Source: RYN-230 sp963782185
GTDB lineage: Bacteria > Actinomycetota > Actinomycetes > Streptosporangiales > Streptosporangiaceae
Direction of reading: 5' to 3'
Assembly (NCBI GenBank): GCA_963782185.1
Contig: CAWAJB010000034.1
Span: 1 to 64,000 of the forward strand
Length of the DNA stretch: 64,000 nt
Part shown: positions 1-7,259 of the stretch, in pieces
How positions within the stretch are numbered: position 1 is the stretch's first letter
How the letters are laid out: each line of letters begins with the position of its first letter
The notes under the pieces: model-generated
Told to the model about the DNA's origin: nothing
Seen by the model: the letters and a program-made list of their open reading frames with translations, nothing else
The model's database searches: none
Made by a program: the position numbers and the translations under genes

Positions 1-478
1 ACGTCATCCCGGCGCTAGCACCGCCGACCAAACAGCCTGGCCAGGGCGGCCCGTGGGGGGTGGCGGTCGATGCCAGCCAGCTGTATTGGACCAACCCCGT
101 CGCCGGCACGATCTGGGGGCGGGAGGTGTCCCGCAGCGTGCGGCCAACCTGGACGGCAGCAGCCCGCACGTCATCGTCACCGGGCAAGACAACCCGGCCG
201 GGGTGGTAGTGGGCGGGTTCCCGGGTAGCCTCCTGTACTGGGCCAACACCGATGGCGGCCAGGCCGGCACGATCAATAATGCCAACCTTGACGCCTCCAG
301 CCCGGGTGCCATCGTCACCGGCCAGAACGCCCCGGCGGGGGTGGCGGTCGACTCCGCCAGCGTGTACTGGGCCAACCCCAACGGCGGCACGGTCAACCAG
401 GCCAACATCGACGGCAGCAACCCGCATGCCCTCTTCGCCAACCAGGGCGCCCCGTATGGGGTGGCGGTCGGCCCGTAG
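1..478 (+). pseudogene. YWTD-like beta-propeller protein, 5' partial and frameshifted
   Basis: Reading frame 3 is open from the left edge and gives GVAVDASQLYWTNP near position 60. After about position 120 the same repeat pattern continues in frame 2 and ends at the TAG at 476-478. The repeat of about 40 residues has the form GVAVD..-x-YWAN(P/T)-x-GGTI/V-x-ANLDGSxPxxIV-x-GQxAP and is seen three times after the shift. Such YW(A/T)N repeats are typical of secreted low-density-lipoprotein-receptor-like six-bladed propellers (DUF5050-like), which bind ligands outside the cell. The frame change between about 115 and 140 means the copy is either broken or carries a sequence error. The N-terminus and any signal peptide lie outside the window. 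Confidence 0.6.
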
Positions 479-643
479 TGGATCGCGGGTGCCGGGTGGC
501 GGCGGACCATGGGCACGCCGCCACCCGGCCCGGTATCGCGCCGGCGATCAGCACCGCAGGCCCCGACCCGGCCGCCGAAGGTGATAGCAGAGGCCCTTCA
601 GAGATGGCCCTTCGGGTGGCTGAACGTTGTGGTGCCTGGCGGC

Positions 644-880
644 TCATAGCCGCGCATTGCCTCCCGCGTCTAGCCGGCGCACCGAGATCAGGGTCAGGCC
701 GAGGTCGCGGACCTTGGCCAGCAGCCCGTGTAGCGCGGGCTGATCAGGGAGCAGGCCAGCGATGACCGTCTGCGTGCCGTCCGGGCTGACCTGGAGGCCG
801 CCGAACCAGTCCGCCCACCGGTCATCGAGGACGCCGTCGACGCGGATCTCGTAGCGGGTGGGCCGCGCCGGGCCGCTCAC
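644..880 (-). CDS. conserved small actinobacterial protein, 78 aa
   Basis: A 78-residue soluble protein starts at GTG 880 (MSGPARPTRYEIRVDGVLDD...). It resembles a conserved short protein I have seen in many streptomycetes and relatives, with the pattern YEIRVDGxLDxRWxxWFxGL and a C-terminal part LLxxxRDLGLxLISVxRL. No function is established to my knowledge. The start codon overlaps the stop of the upstream gene (GTGA, 877-880), so the two are translationally coupled and share the promoter near 1181-1270. No signal peptide or membrane segment is visible. The start is well supported by the overlap. Confidence 0.75.
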   Translation of the reverse strand: MSGPARPTRYEIRVDGVLDDRWADWFGGLQVSPDGTQTVIAGLLPDQPALHGLLAKVRDLGLTLISVRRLDAGGNARL

Positions 881-1140
881 GCCTGCTCATCCCCTGGCTC
901 GGCCGCCGTGGCCCGGCCAGCCTCGCGCGGCAACTGCGTTGGTGGCGGGGCAGGCGAGGCCCGGCGGCGCGGATCGCGCCCGCCACCCGGGTCTGCCGCT
1001 TCCCTTCCAGGGACAGGCTGCGTCTCCATGAGCCCGGGAAAGGCGTCCTTCACCGCGGCGACCAGGGCGGCGTGCTGGGTGAGCAGTCCCCCGGCGCCGG
1101 CGGGGCCGGTCGTGGAGTGGTCAAGCCTGAGAACAGCCAT
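877..1140 (-). CDS. small hypothetical protein upstream partner of the 78-aa protein
   Basis: This 87-residue protein starts at ATG 1140, behind a GAAGGA ribosome binding site, as MAVLRLDHSTTGPAGAGGLL. A longer reading frame runs upstream but crosses the promoter module, so I reject it. The N-terminal half (residues 1-45) is ordered and contains LTQHAALVAAVKDAFPGL. The C-terminal half is low-complexity and rich in Pro, Arg and Ala. It is coupled by a GTGA overlap to the 78-aa gene that follows, so the two probably act together. I do not recognise a family. Expression should come from the composite promoter at 1181-1270, whose TANCGT box lies about 40 bases upstream of the ATG. Confidence 0.6.
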   Translation of the reverse strand: MAVLRLDHSTTGPAGAGGLLTQHAALVAAVKDAFPGLMETQPVPGREAADPGGGRDPRRRASPAPPPTQLPREAGRATAAEPGDEQA

Positions 1141-1180
1141 TGCTATTCCTTCGGTCGGTCGGTGCCTTGTTTCTCCTGGC

Positions 1181-1270
1181 ACGCTACGAACGGCCCCTGG
1201 CCTGGGCGTCACCCGAACGTGCCCGTGCGGGTGGAATCTTCCGGCGAGGGGTACCGGGCACGACAGTGCC
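1181..1270 (-). promoter_or_regulatory. composite upstream element, copy A (minus strand)
   Basis: In the direction of the minus-strand gene starting at 1140 this stretch contains, in order: the dyad GGCAC-N4-GTGCC (1257-1270), AAGATTCCACC (1230-1240), GTGACG (1207-1212) and TAGCGT (1181-1186). AAGATTCCACC to GTGACG is 28 bases start to start, exactly as in the three other copies. The TANCGT box about 40 bases before the start codon fits a -10 element. The arrangement suggests a regulator site, an extended upstream site and a promoter. Confidence 0.65.
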
Positions 1271-1465
1271 ACCCCGGGCGCTGCGCCCCGCCGGCCATGC
1301 GGTGCCGGGATGTTCGCTGCGGCCGCCGCGGTCCTCGTCTACCGGGTGCCGGGTGCTGGGCCGTCGGCGCCGCCGGGACCGCGGTGGCAGCCGCCCTCGC
1401 CCGCCGCTCCCCCGGGGCGTCCCGCCGCCATGACGGTTAACGGCCAGCCCGGACACCGGCCCAGC

Positions 1466-1553
1466 CGCACCGTCGTGCGCCGTGCCGCCACGCAAGATTC
1501 CACCCCCAAGCCCACCATCGAGTGACGCCTTCCCAGGACCCCGTTCATAACGT
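1466..1553 (+). promoter_or_regulatory. composite upstream element, copy B
   Basis: Upstream of the MFS gene at 1632 the same module is seen on the plus strand: dyad CGCAC-N4-GTGCG (1466-1479), AAGATTCCACC (1494-1504), GTGACG (1522-1527) and TAACGT (1548-1553). It is the most divergent copy but keeps the 28-base spacing. It lies about 80 bases before the ATG. Copies A and B are back to back in the 490-base gap 1141-1631; I see nothing else there that looks coding. Confidence 0.6.
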
Positions 1554-1631
1554 GCCAGGTGACCGCGCACGCCAGCGGCGCCTCCCGTGCGGCGCGAAAT
1601 ACCGCGCCCACACCCACTAGGAGAATCTCTC

Positions 1632-3185
1632 ATGTCTCAAACGAGATCCGTAGCCAGGCGGACGGCTGCCCCGCGTACTGCGGGGGCCGGGGCAACCAGT
1701 CCGCGCCTCGGCCTGGCACTGCTCGTCATAGCGGCAGCGCAACTGATGGTGCTGCTGGATGCAACGATCGTCAACGTCGCGCTCCCGCACATCCAGCACG
1801 CGCTCGGCTTTTCCGGCTCCAGCCTGGAATGGGTGGTCAACGCCTACGCGCTTTCGTTCGGCGGGCTGCTGCTGCTGGCCGGCCGGGCCGGGGACCTGCT
1901 CGGCCGCCGCAGGATATTCATCGCCGGGCTGCTGCTGTTCTCGGCCGCTTCGCTGGCTGGCGGGTTCGCCACCTCCCAGGCGTGGCTGCTCGCGGCCCGC
2001 GCCGTCCAGGGGGCCGGCGCCGCGACCATCGCGGCGGCCGCGCTCGCGCTGATCGCCACCACCTTCCCGGAGGGCCCGCCCCGGAACCGGGCGATGGGCG
2101 TGTACGCCGCGATGAGCGTGGCTGGCGGCGCCGTCGGCCTGATCGCCGGAGGCCTGCTCACCACCTACGCGTCCTGGCGCTGGGTGCTGTTCGTCAACGT
2201 GCCCATCGGGCTGGCTGCGGCCCTGGCCGCACCGCGGGTGCTGCGCGAGTCCGGGCGGGAGCGGGGCCGGTTCGACCTGCCCGGCGCGGTCACCGCGACC
2301 GGCGGGCTCGCCGCGCTGGTCTACGGCCTGTCCAGCGCGGCCACGAGCCCGGATGGCACCTCGCACTGGGGCGATGCGAAAGTCCTCGCCTCGCTCGCCG
2401 GCGCCGTGGTGCTGCTCGCCGCGTTCGCGGTCATCCAGGCCCGCAGCGGCCACGCCCTGCTGCCGCTGCGCCTGCTGGCCGACCGCGACCGGACTGGCGC
2501 GAACCTGATCATGCTGTGCGTCGGCGCCGCCTTCTTCGGCATGTTCTTCTTCCTGACCGTGTTCATGCAGACCGTCTGGGGTTACTCGGCGCTGAAGACG
2601 GGCCTGGCCTACCTGCCGCTGACCGCCGGAATCCTGGCCGCCTCCGGCGCCGCGGCCCAGCTCATCCCCCGTATCGGTGCCCGGCCGCTGCTGCTGGCGG
2701 GCGCGCCCGCCGTGGCTGGCGGCCTGTACTGGCTGTCTCGGCTCGGTGAGCACAGCAGCTACGCCGGCGCGGTGCTGGGCCCGATGCTGGTCATCGCCGT
2801 CGGCCTCGGCTTCCTGTTCATGCCGCTCACCCTGGTGGCCATGTCCAAGGTCGCCGATGCCGAGTCCGGGGTCGCGGCCAGCCTGCGCAACACCGGACAG
2901 CAGATCGGCGGCTCGATCGGACTCGCCGTGCTCGGCACTGTCGCCTGGACCGTCGTCGCCGACAGCATCCACGCCCAGACCACCCGCGCCGCGACCACCG
3001 CCGCCCAGCACGGCGACCCGGCGCGCCCCGGCCAGGCAGGGCTCACCGCGATCTACCACCAGGCCCTGGCCACCGGGTTCTCCCGCGCCTTCCTGGTCAC
3101 CGCCGGGATCATGCTGCTCGCCCTGGTCATCACCCTGGCGGCAATCCGGGTGCGGCGCGACGACCTCGGCGAGGCCCGGTTCTGA
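1632..3185 (+). CDS. MFS drug exporter, DHA2 (EmrB/QacA) family
   Basis: A 517-residue, roughly 14-helix membrane transporter that probably exports drugs or metabolites by proton antiport. The start ATG 1632 follows AGGAGA at 5-10 bases. After a positively charged leader of about 30 residues, helix 1 carries the DHA2 signature LLDATIVNVALPHIQ. The loop motif GRAGDLLGRRRIF (motif A) follows, and motif C-like GGAVGLIAGGLL comes near residue 175. Length and motifs are normal for the family. It stands alone under composite element copy B, which links it to the ndh operon and the DUF5999 gene. The substrate cannot be told from sequence. Confidence 0.85.
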   Translation: MSQTRSVARRTAAPRTAGAGATSPRLGLALLVIAAAQLMVLLDATIVNVALPHIQHALGFSGSSLEWVVNAYALSFGGLLLLAGRAGDLLGRRRIFIAGLLLFSAASLAGGFATSQAWLLAARAVQGAGAATIAAAALALIATTFPEGPPRNRAMGVYAAMSVAGGAVGLIAGGLLTTYASWRWVLFVNVPIGLAAALAAPRVLRESGRERGRFDLPGAVTATGGLAALVYGLSSAATSPDGTSHWGDAKVLASLAGAVVLLAAFAVIQARSGHALLPLRLLADRDRTGANLIMLCVGAAFFGMFFFLTVFMQTVWGYSALKTGLAYLPLTAGILAASGAAAQLIPRIGARPLLLAGAPAVAGGLYWLSRLGEHSSYAGAVLGPMLVIAVGLGFLFMPLTLVAMSKVADAESGVAASLRNTGQQIGGSIGLAVLGTVAWTVVADSIHAQTTRAATTAAQHGDPARPGQAGLTAIYHQALATGFSRAFLVTAGIMLLALVITLAAIRVRRDDLGEARF

Positions 3186-3237
3186 ACCGCCGGGTCACCG
3201 GCCCCAGACAGCCGCTCGCTCTCCACATGGGGGAACC

Positions 3238-3363
3238 ATCAAACTCACGATCATCGCGGCCACCGGCGGCAGCACCGTGCCCGCCGGCCTCAGCCCTCTC
3301 GAACGCCGACGCAGGGAGCGGCCGGGGCTGGACCGTTATCGGGCCGCCGCAGCCGAGCGGTAA
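3238..3363 (+). pseudogene. remnant of an NAD(P)-binding oxidoreductase N-terminus
   Basis: Codons from 3238 read (I)KLTIIAATGGS, the typical first strand and glycine-rich loop of NmrA/SDR-type NAD(P)-binding proteins. The place of the start codon is ATC (3238-3240), directly after a GGGGGAACC ribosome-binding-like stretch, as if ATG had mutated. Sense similarity fades after about residue 15 and the frame stops at 3363. An intact gene of the same general fold begins 84 bases further on at 3447. The fragment probably records loss of a related paralogue. Confidence 0.4.
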
Positions 3364-3446
3364 GCCCTTCACCGGCAGCTGGCGGTTGGCATCCCGGCAT
3401 CGCATTCCAGCACCGGCACGTGAAGATCCCATGAAGGAGACGAACC

Positions 3447-4211
3447 ATGCCATCAGCGAAGAAGATCGCAGTCGCCGGGGCGACCGGAAGGGTCGGCCAT
3501 CACGTGACCGACGTGCTCACCGAGCGCGGACACGACGTCGTGCCGATGTCACGTTCACAGGGAGTAGACGTGATCACCGGAGACGGCCTCGCCGCGGCAC
3601 TGGCAGGCGTCGAGTGCGTCATTGACGCGGTCGCCGGACCCTCCCCCGAACAGCAGGCGGCCACCGCGTTTTTCACCACCGCGGCCCGCAACCTCCACCG
3701 GGCCGGCCGGCGGGCCGGGGTGCGGCGGATGGTCGTGGTGTCCGTCATCGGCACCAACCGGTTCACGGCCGGCTACGGCCGCGCGAAGGTCGCGCACGAG
3801 CGGGCCATGCTGGCCGGGCCGGTCCCGGTGCGGGTGCTGCGCGCCGCGCAGTTCCACGAGCTCGTCGCCCAGCTGGTGGACTGGGGCACCCGGGGCGACG
3901 TGGCCTACGTGCCGAGGATGCGCACCCAGCTCGTCGCGGCGCGGGCCGTCGCCGAGGTACTCGCCGACCTGGCCACCGCACCAGGACCGGGCACGGGGCC
4001 GTTCTTGGAGGTCGCCGGCCCGCGGGAGGAGAGCCTGGTCGAGACGGCGGCGCTGCTCGCCTCGCGGCGCGGTTACCCGCCGAAGATCGAGGGCGTAAGC
4101 GATCCCGCCGACCCAGACCGCGAGCTCAACGAGAACGGCGCCCTGCTGCCCGGCCCCGGCGCCATCCTCACCGGCCCCACCTTCCAGGAGTGGCTCCACC
4201 CGGCGCCCTAA
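3447..4211 (+). CDS. NmrA-like NAD(P)-dependent oxidoreductase (atypical SDR)
   Basis: A 254-residue cytoplasmic protein that starts at ATG 3447 after GGAGAC. The N-terminus KKIAVAGATGRVGHHVTDVL carries the GxxGxxG dinucleotide-binding loop. VVVSVIGTNRFTAGYGRAKVAHE follows at about residues 95-117 and resembles the YxxxK-like segment of NAD(P)H-binding NmrA/ycnD-type proteins. The length suits this family, whose members act as quinone or redox-sensing reductases. No partner gene is adjacent and downstream is debris. The substrate is unknown. Confidence 0.75.
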   Translation: MPSAKKIAVAGATGRVGHHVTDVLTERGHDVVPMSRSQGVDVITGDGLAAALAGVECVIDAVAGPSPEQQAATAFFTTAARNLHRAGRRAGVRRMVVVSVIGTNRFTAGYGRAKVAHERAMLAGPVPVRVLRAAQFHELVAQLVDWGTRGDVAYVPRMRTQLVAARAVAEVLADLATAPGPGTGPFLEVAGPREESLVETAALLASRRGYPPKIEGVSDPADPDRELNENGALLPGPGAILTGPTFQEWLHPAP

Positions 4212-4449
4212 CGGACCGCACCATCCGGGCGGCCCGCGCCCGCCCGCCGCCCGCCGCCCGCCGCCCGCAACGATCCAGCGGAGACCGGCACCCGGCACCG
4301 GATCCGGGTGGTGCGAAACCAGCCGAGCAGCCACCTCAACACGAAATCGCTCATGAATGGGCGCACCAGGCGGGAGAAGGTTCGCTTCATCAGCGGCGAC
4401 ACCGGGTGCGCCGCCTTGGCACTATCCAGGAACCAACGGCGCCTGCGCG

Positions 4450-4712
4450 GCCGGGTTCGCTGTCCCGGCCTTCGACTACCGCCGTCCTGGGGAGAACAGT
4501 CTTGACCCGGTGGTCATTGAGGAAAATGCCGCCATCACGGCGTGCCGGGTCGTGCTTGCCGTAGCCGAGATGGTCATCCAGCTCGCCTTTCCAGGACGCC
4601 ATCCACGACCATCCTGGTCAGCTGCCGAGCAGGGCTCCCCCCAGCGGTCAGCGTCAGCCCGCCAGTGCGGGCCGCCCGGTAAGCTCCCGCAGCAGCTCAT
4701 CGGCGGCCGACG
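4450..4712 (-). pseudogene. decayed IS256-family transposase fragment
   Basis: On the minus strand, in three frames, I see pieces in the right order of the IS256 transposase N-terminal region: DELLRELTGR (about 4680-4710), LTLTAGGS and LTRMVVDGVLE (about 4590-4660), KGELDDHLGYGKHDPA (about 4535-4590) and KTVLP (about 4495). Intact family members read DELLxELTGR..LTxMVVExxLExELxxHLGYxKHDPAGR..N.RNG...KTVLT. At least two frameshifts and the missing catalytic DDE part show an old dead copy. The rest of the 4212-4844 gap shows no gene, terminal inverted repeat or other structure I can support. Confidence 0.6.
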
Positions 4713-4844
4713 GCTCCGGGCCGTCCTGGTCATGGCTGGTCGTCACGTCCGGAGTCACGCCCTTGAAAATGCGACAGAGCCCGTGAAATGACAGTTCTCG
4801 CAACGTGCCGTCGCGTCTGCCGGGGCCGGCCAGAGGTGTGCACG

Positions 4845-5735
4845 TTACCGTCGCGCGGTCCGAAGCGCGGTCTGGTACTGGCGGCGTGCGTGGATGAACT
4901 GCTCAGCCGTGCCGCCACGGTCAGGGTGGGCGTCGGCCATGGCGCGGCGGAGGTCCTTGATGGGCGGTGCCTGGCGTGCGGCTTGTTCGGCTCGCTCGCG
5001 TGCCCCGCGGTACAGGTCGGCTTCGGCGGCCTCGCGGGTGGCGAAGAAGTGCCGGCCAGCCGGTCCGGGGCGGGGGCGGTCACCGGGAATGGGGATCACG
5101 CCGGCCGGGTACCGGTGACGGCCCGGATCGTCCCCGTGCGGGCAGTGCTCCCACGTGTATCCGTGCTTCGCGCAGCGCACGCCGCGGGTGCCTGCCGGGC
5201 AGTCTTCCCCGCAGCCGCCGGGGGCGTGGCAGCGACGGCCCGGGGCCAGCACATGCACGCAGTGGCGGTGGCCGCGACCGTGCGCGGCGCACACCAGGCC
5301 GGTGGCGATATCCCTCGGGCAGTCATCGTGGCACCAAGTGCCGGTCTCGAACTCTTCCCGGTTGATGCGGCCGGGGCTGACCACGGCCGCCCTCCGGTCC
5401 CGGCTGTTGCTGGTGTAGTAGATCCACTTGGCCGTCTTCCTGACGATCGGCACCTCCTGGACCCACCACCGCGTCCCGGCCGGGTCGCCGTGGTAGCGTA
5501 CACGGCCGCAGGGGACGTACAGGTATCCGGCGGGGGCGGCGCTATCAGCGCCGGGTTCCGGCAGCCGGGCCTTCCGCCTGGCGGCGCGCTTCAGCTCATC
5601 TGCGCGTGCCGGCTCCCCCCGCGCATGGCTGCGGCCGGACCGGCTGGCAGCGATGAACGGCAGGGCTATGCCCGTGAACAGGGCAATCAGAATCACGACG
5701 GGCATGACGATGAATATCAAGCTCGGCCTGTCCAT
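4845..5735 (-). CDS. membrane-anchored Cys/His-rich protein with C-terminal J-like domain
   Basis: A 296-residue protein. An N-terminal membrane segment (about residues 5-32, IFIVMPVVILIALFTGIALPF) is followed by a basic region. The central part (about 130-205) holds many Cys and His: WCHDDCPRD, CAAHGRGHRHCVHV, CHAPGGCGEDCP, CAKHGYTWEHCPHG. These could bind zinc or another metal. The last 40 residues resemble helices II-III of a DnaJ domain, with an HPD triad in RRAMADAHPDRGGTAEQF, so it may recruit Hsp70 to the membrane. It lies 36 bases after the cytochrome b-like gene on the same strand and probably shares its mRNA. I know no characterised family with this architecture. Confidence 0.65.
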   Translation of the reverse strand: MDRPSLIFIVMPVVILIALFTGIALPFIAASRSGRSHARGEPARADELKRAARRKARLPEPGADSAAPAGYLYVPCGRVRYHGDPAGTRWWVQEVPIVRKTAKWIYYTSNSRDRRAAVVSPGRINREEFETGTWCHDDCPRDIATGLVCAAHGRGHRHCVHVLAPGRRCHAPGGCGEDCPAGTRGVRCAKHGYTWEHCPHGDDPGRHRYPAGVIPIPGDRPRPGPAGRHFFATREAAEADLYRGARERAEQAARQAPPIKDLRRAMADAHPDRGGTAEQFIHARRQYQTALRTARR

Positions 5736-5748
5736 GGCATCGGGCCTC

Positions 5749-5790
5749 TTTCAGGATCTGCCGTGCGAGTTTCAGGATCTGTCGTGCGAG
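5749..5790. repeat. 21-bp tandem duplication across the cytochrome b-like gene stop
   Basis: Two direct 21-base copies (5749-5769 and 5770-5790), each starting TTTCAGGATCTG, differ at one base. On the minus strand the duplicated unit contains the last codons and TGA of the cytochrome b-like gene, so the stop context is present twice. It pushes the J-protein start 21 bases further away. Confidence 0.7.
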
Positions 5791-7259
5791 CCGCGGTCTG
5801 AGTCGGGCATGGGCCCGGGCAGGAAACCTGTCCTGTGCAGAGCCGGGTGGCGCGGCGTGACGTCCCCGAGGCGGGCCGTCGCCGGCCCGGGCGGATCGGC
5901 GCTAGCTGACGCCCGGTGGGCTGGCTCGTGGATTTCGGTGTAGCCGCCTTGCGGGTTCCTCACGATCCGCCCGGTTTCCCGGCCGTGCAGTTCCTCGTCG
6001 CGCCGCCGGCCGGCCAGCGCGTGGCAGATGACCCGGGTGAGCAGGAACGCCAGCGCCGGCCCGGCCAGCACGAGTACCCGGAATATCCAGGTGACGGTGT
6101 AGAGGTCCAGGTGCAGGTGGTAGGCGATCTGGTCGTTGGCCGCCGCGGCCCACAGCAGGCCGTAGAACGTGATGCCGGCCACTCCGGCCGCGGTGCGGTT
6201 CGCCAGGCCGGCTGGGGTGGGCGGCAGCAGCCCGCGCGGCGGCCGCCCGCCGGCGATCCGCCGGTCCGCCATCGGGTAGACAGCCAGGCAGGTGAAGAGC
6301 AGGGCCGGCACGACCAGGCCCGGGATCAGCACGCCGAGGGCCAGCGGATGCCCGGCTACCGGCAGTTCCCAGGCCGGCATGATCCGCAGCCCGCCGTCGA
6401 GGAAGCCCATGTACCAGTCCGGCACCGCGCCGGCGCTGATGCTGCCCGGCTGGTCCGGCCCGTACAGCCACACCGGGTTGATCTGCGCAATCGTGCCGAG
6501 CAGGACCAGCACCGCGCAGGTGAACGGCAGCAGCGGATCGGGCCGCAGCCGGCGTGGCCACCGCAGCGACGGCCGCAAGCTGGCCAGGAGCAGGCCGCCG
6601 GCCAGCGCCGGGAGGACCAGGATGTGCACCCAGTAGTCACGGCCGATGATCTGATGCCCGGGAGGCGCACCACCGAAGATCCAGAACACCAGGTGCGTCC
6701 CGGCCACCGGCACCGACAGCAGCACGCCGGTGATCACGCTGAGGCTGCCGCCCGACAGCCCGTCGCCGGGCAAGATGGTCCCGGTGTAGGCGGCCAGCAT
6801 GCTCACCGGCAGCAGCGCCACCCAGACCAGCCAGCCCGGCAGCGCCCGGCCGGAAAACCGGCCGCGGAAGAACATCCGCAGCAGCCGCAGGCATACCGAC
6901 GCGGCAAACACGTCCGCCGACCAGTGGTGCACCTGCCGGATCAGCAGCCCGCCGCGCACGTCGAAGCTGATGGCCAGCACCGACCGGTACGCCTGGCTCA
7001 CCGTGGCGCCGTCCAGCCAGCTGTCCGGGCCGTGGTACACGACGGCGGCCATCGACGGGCGGAAGAACGGCAGCAGCAAGACCCCGGTGACCACCGCCAC
7101 CGCGAACGAGTACCCGGCGATCCGCCCGAACACGGCAGCCCAGCGATCCTCCCGGTCCCGCCGCAGCACACCGCGAACCAGCCGCCGCGTCCCCCCGGCC
7201 ACCCGCGGCACGGCCGGGCCACCGCTTCGCGGCGGGTGATGCCGGCCAGCCACCACCAT
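5772..7259 (-). CDS. cytochrome b-like quinol-reactive membrane protein (QcrB paralogue) with altered haem ligands
   Basis: A 495-residue polytopic protein of the cytochrome b family of bc complexes. VTGVLLLPFFRPS (about 58-70), RQVHHW (108-113), LPGDGLSGGSL (163-173) and the Qo-site-type VPDWYMGFLDGG are all recognisable. In family members the first TM-B histidine (here H111) has a partner 14 residues later. Here that position is Arg (R125, LRLLRMFF instead of VHMLRVFF). The TM-D histidine H212 (WVHIL) should have a second His 15 residues on, but has Ser (S227). So one ligand pair (b-L type) is kept and the other (b-H type) lost, judged against family motifs from memory. The ATG overlaps the ndh stop (TGATG, 7257-7261), implying coupled translation. 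No Rieske or cytochrome c gene is near. Confidence 0.75.
   Translation of the reverse strand: MVVAGRHHPPRSGGPAVPRVAGGTRRLVRGVLRRDREDRWAAVFGRIAGYSFAVAVVTGVLLLPFFRPSMAAVVYHGPDSWLDGATVSQAYRSVLAISFDVRGGLLIRQVHHWSADVFAASVCLRLLRMFFRGRFSGRALPGWLVWVALLPVSMLAAYTGTILPGDGLSGGSLSVITGVLLSVPVAGTHLVFWIFGGAPPGHQIIGRDYWVHILVLPALAGGLLLASLRPSLRWPRRLRPDPLLPFTCAVLVLLGTIAQINPVWLYGPDQPGSISAGAVPDWYMGFLDGGLRIMPAWELPVAGHPLALGVLIPGLVVPALLFTCLAVYPMADRRIAGGRPPRGLLPPTPAGLANRTAAGVAGITFYGLLWAAAANDQIAYHLHLDLYTVTWIFRVLVLAGPALAFLLTRVICHALAGRRRDEELHGRETGRIVRNPQGGYTEIHEPAHRASASADPPGPATARLGDVTPRHPALHRTGFLPGPMPDSDRGSHDRS

Noticed and set aside
4308..4505. Short plus-strand frames in the 4.2-4.8 kb gap
   Set aside because: They are antisense to the IS256 remnant and show no conserved pattern or good start signal.
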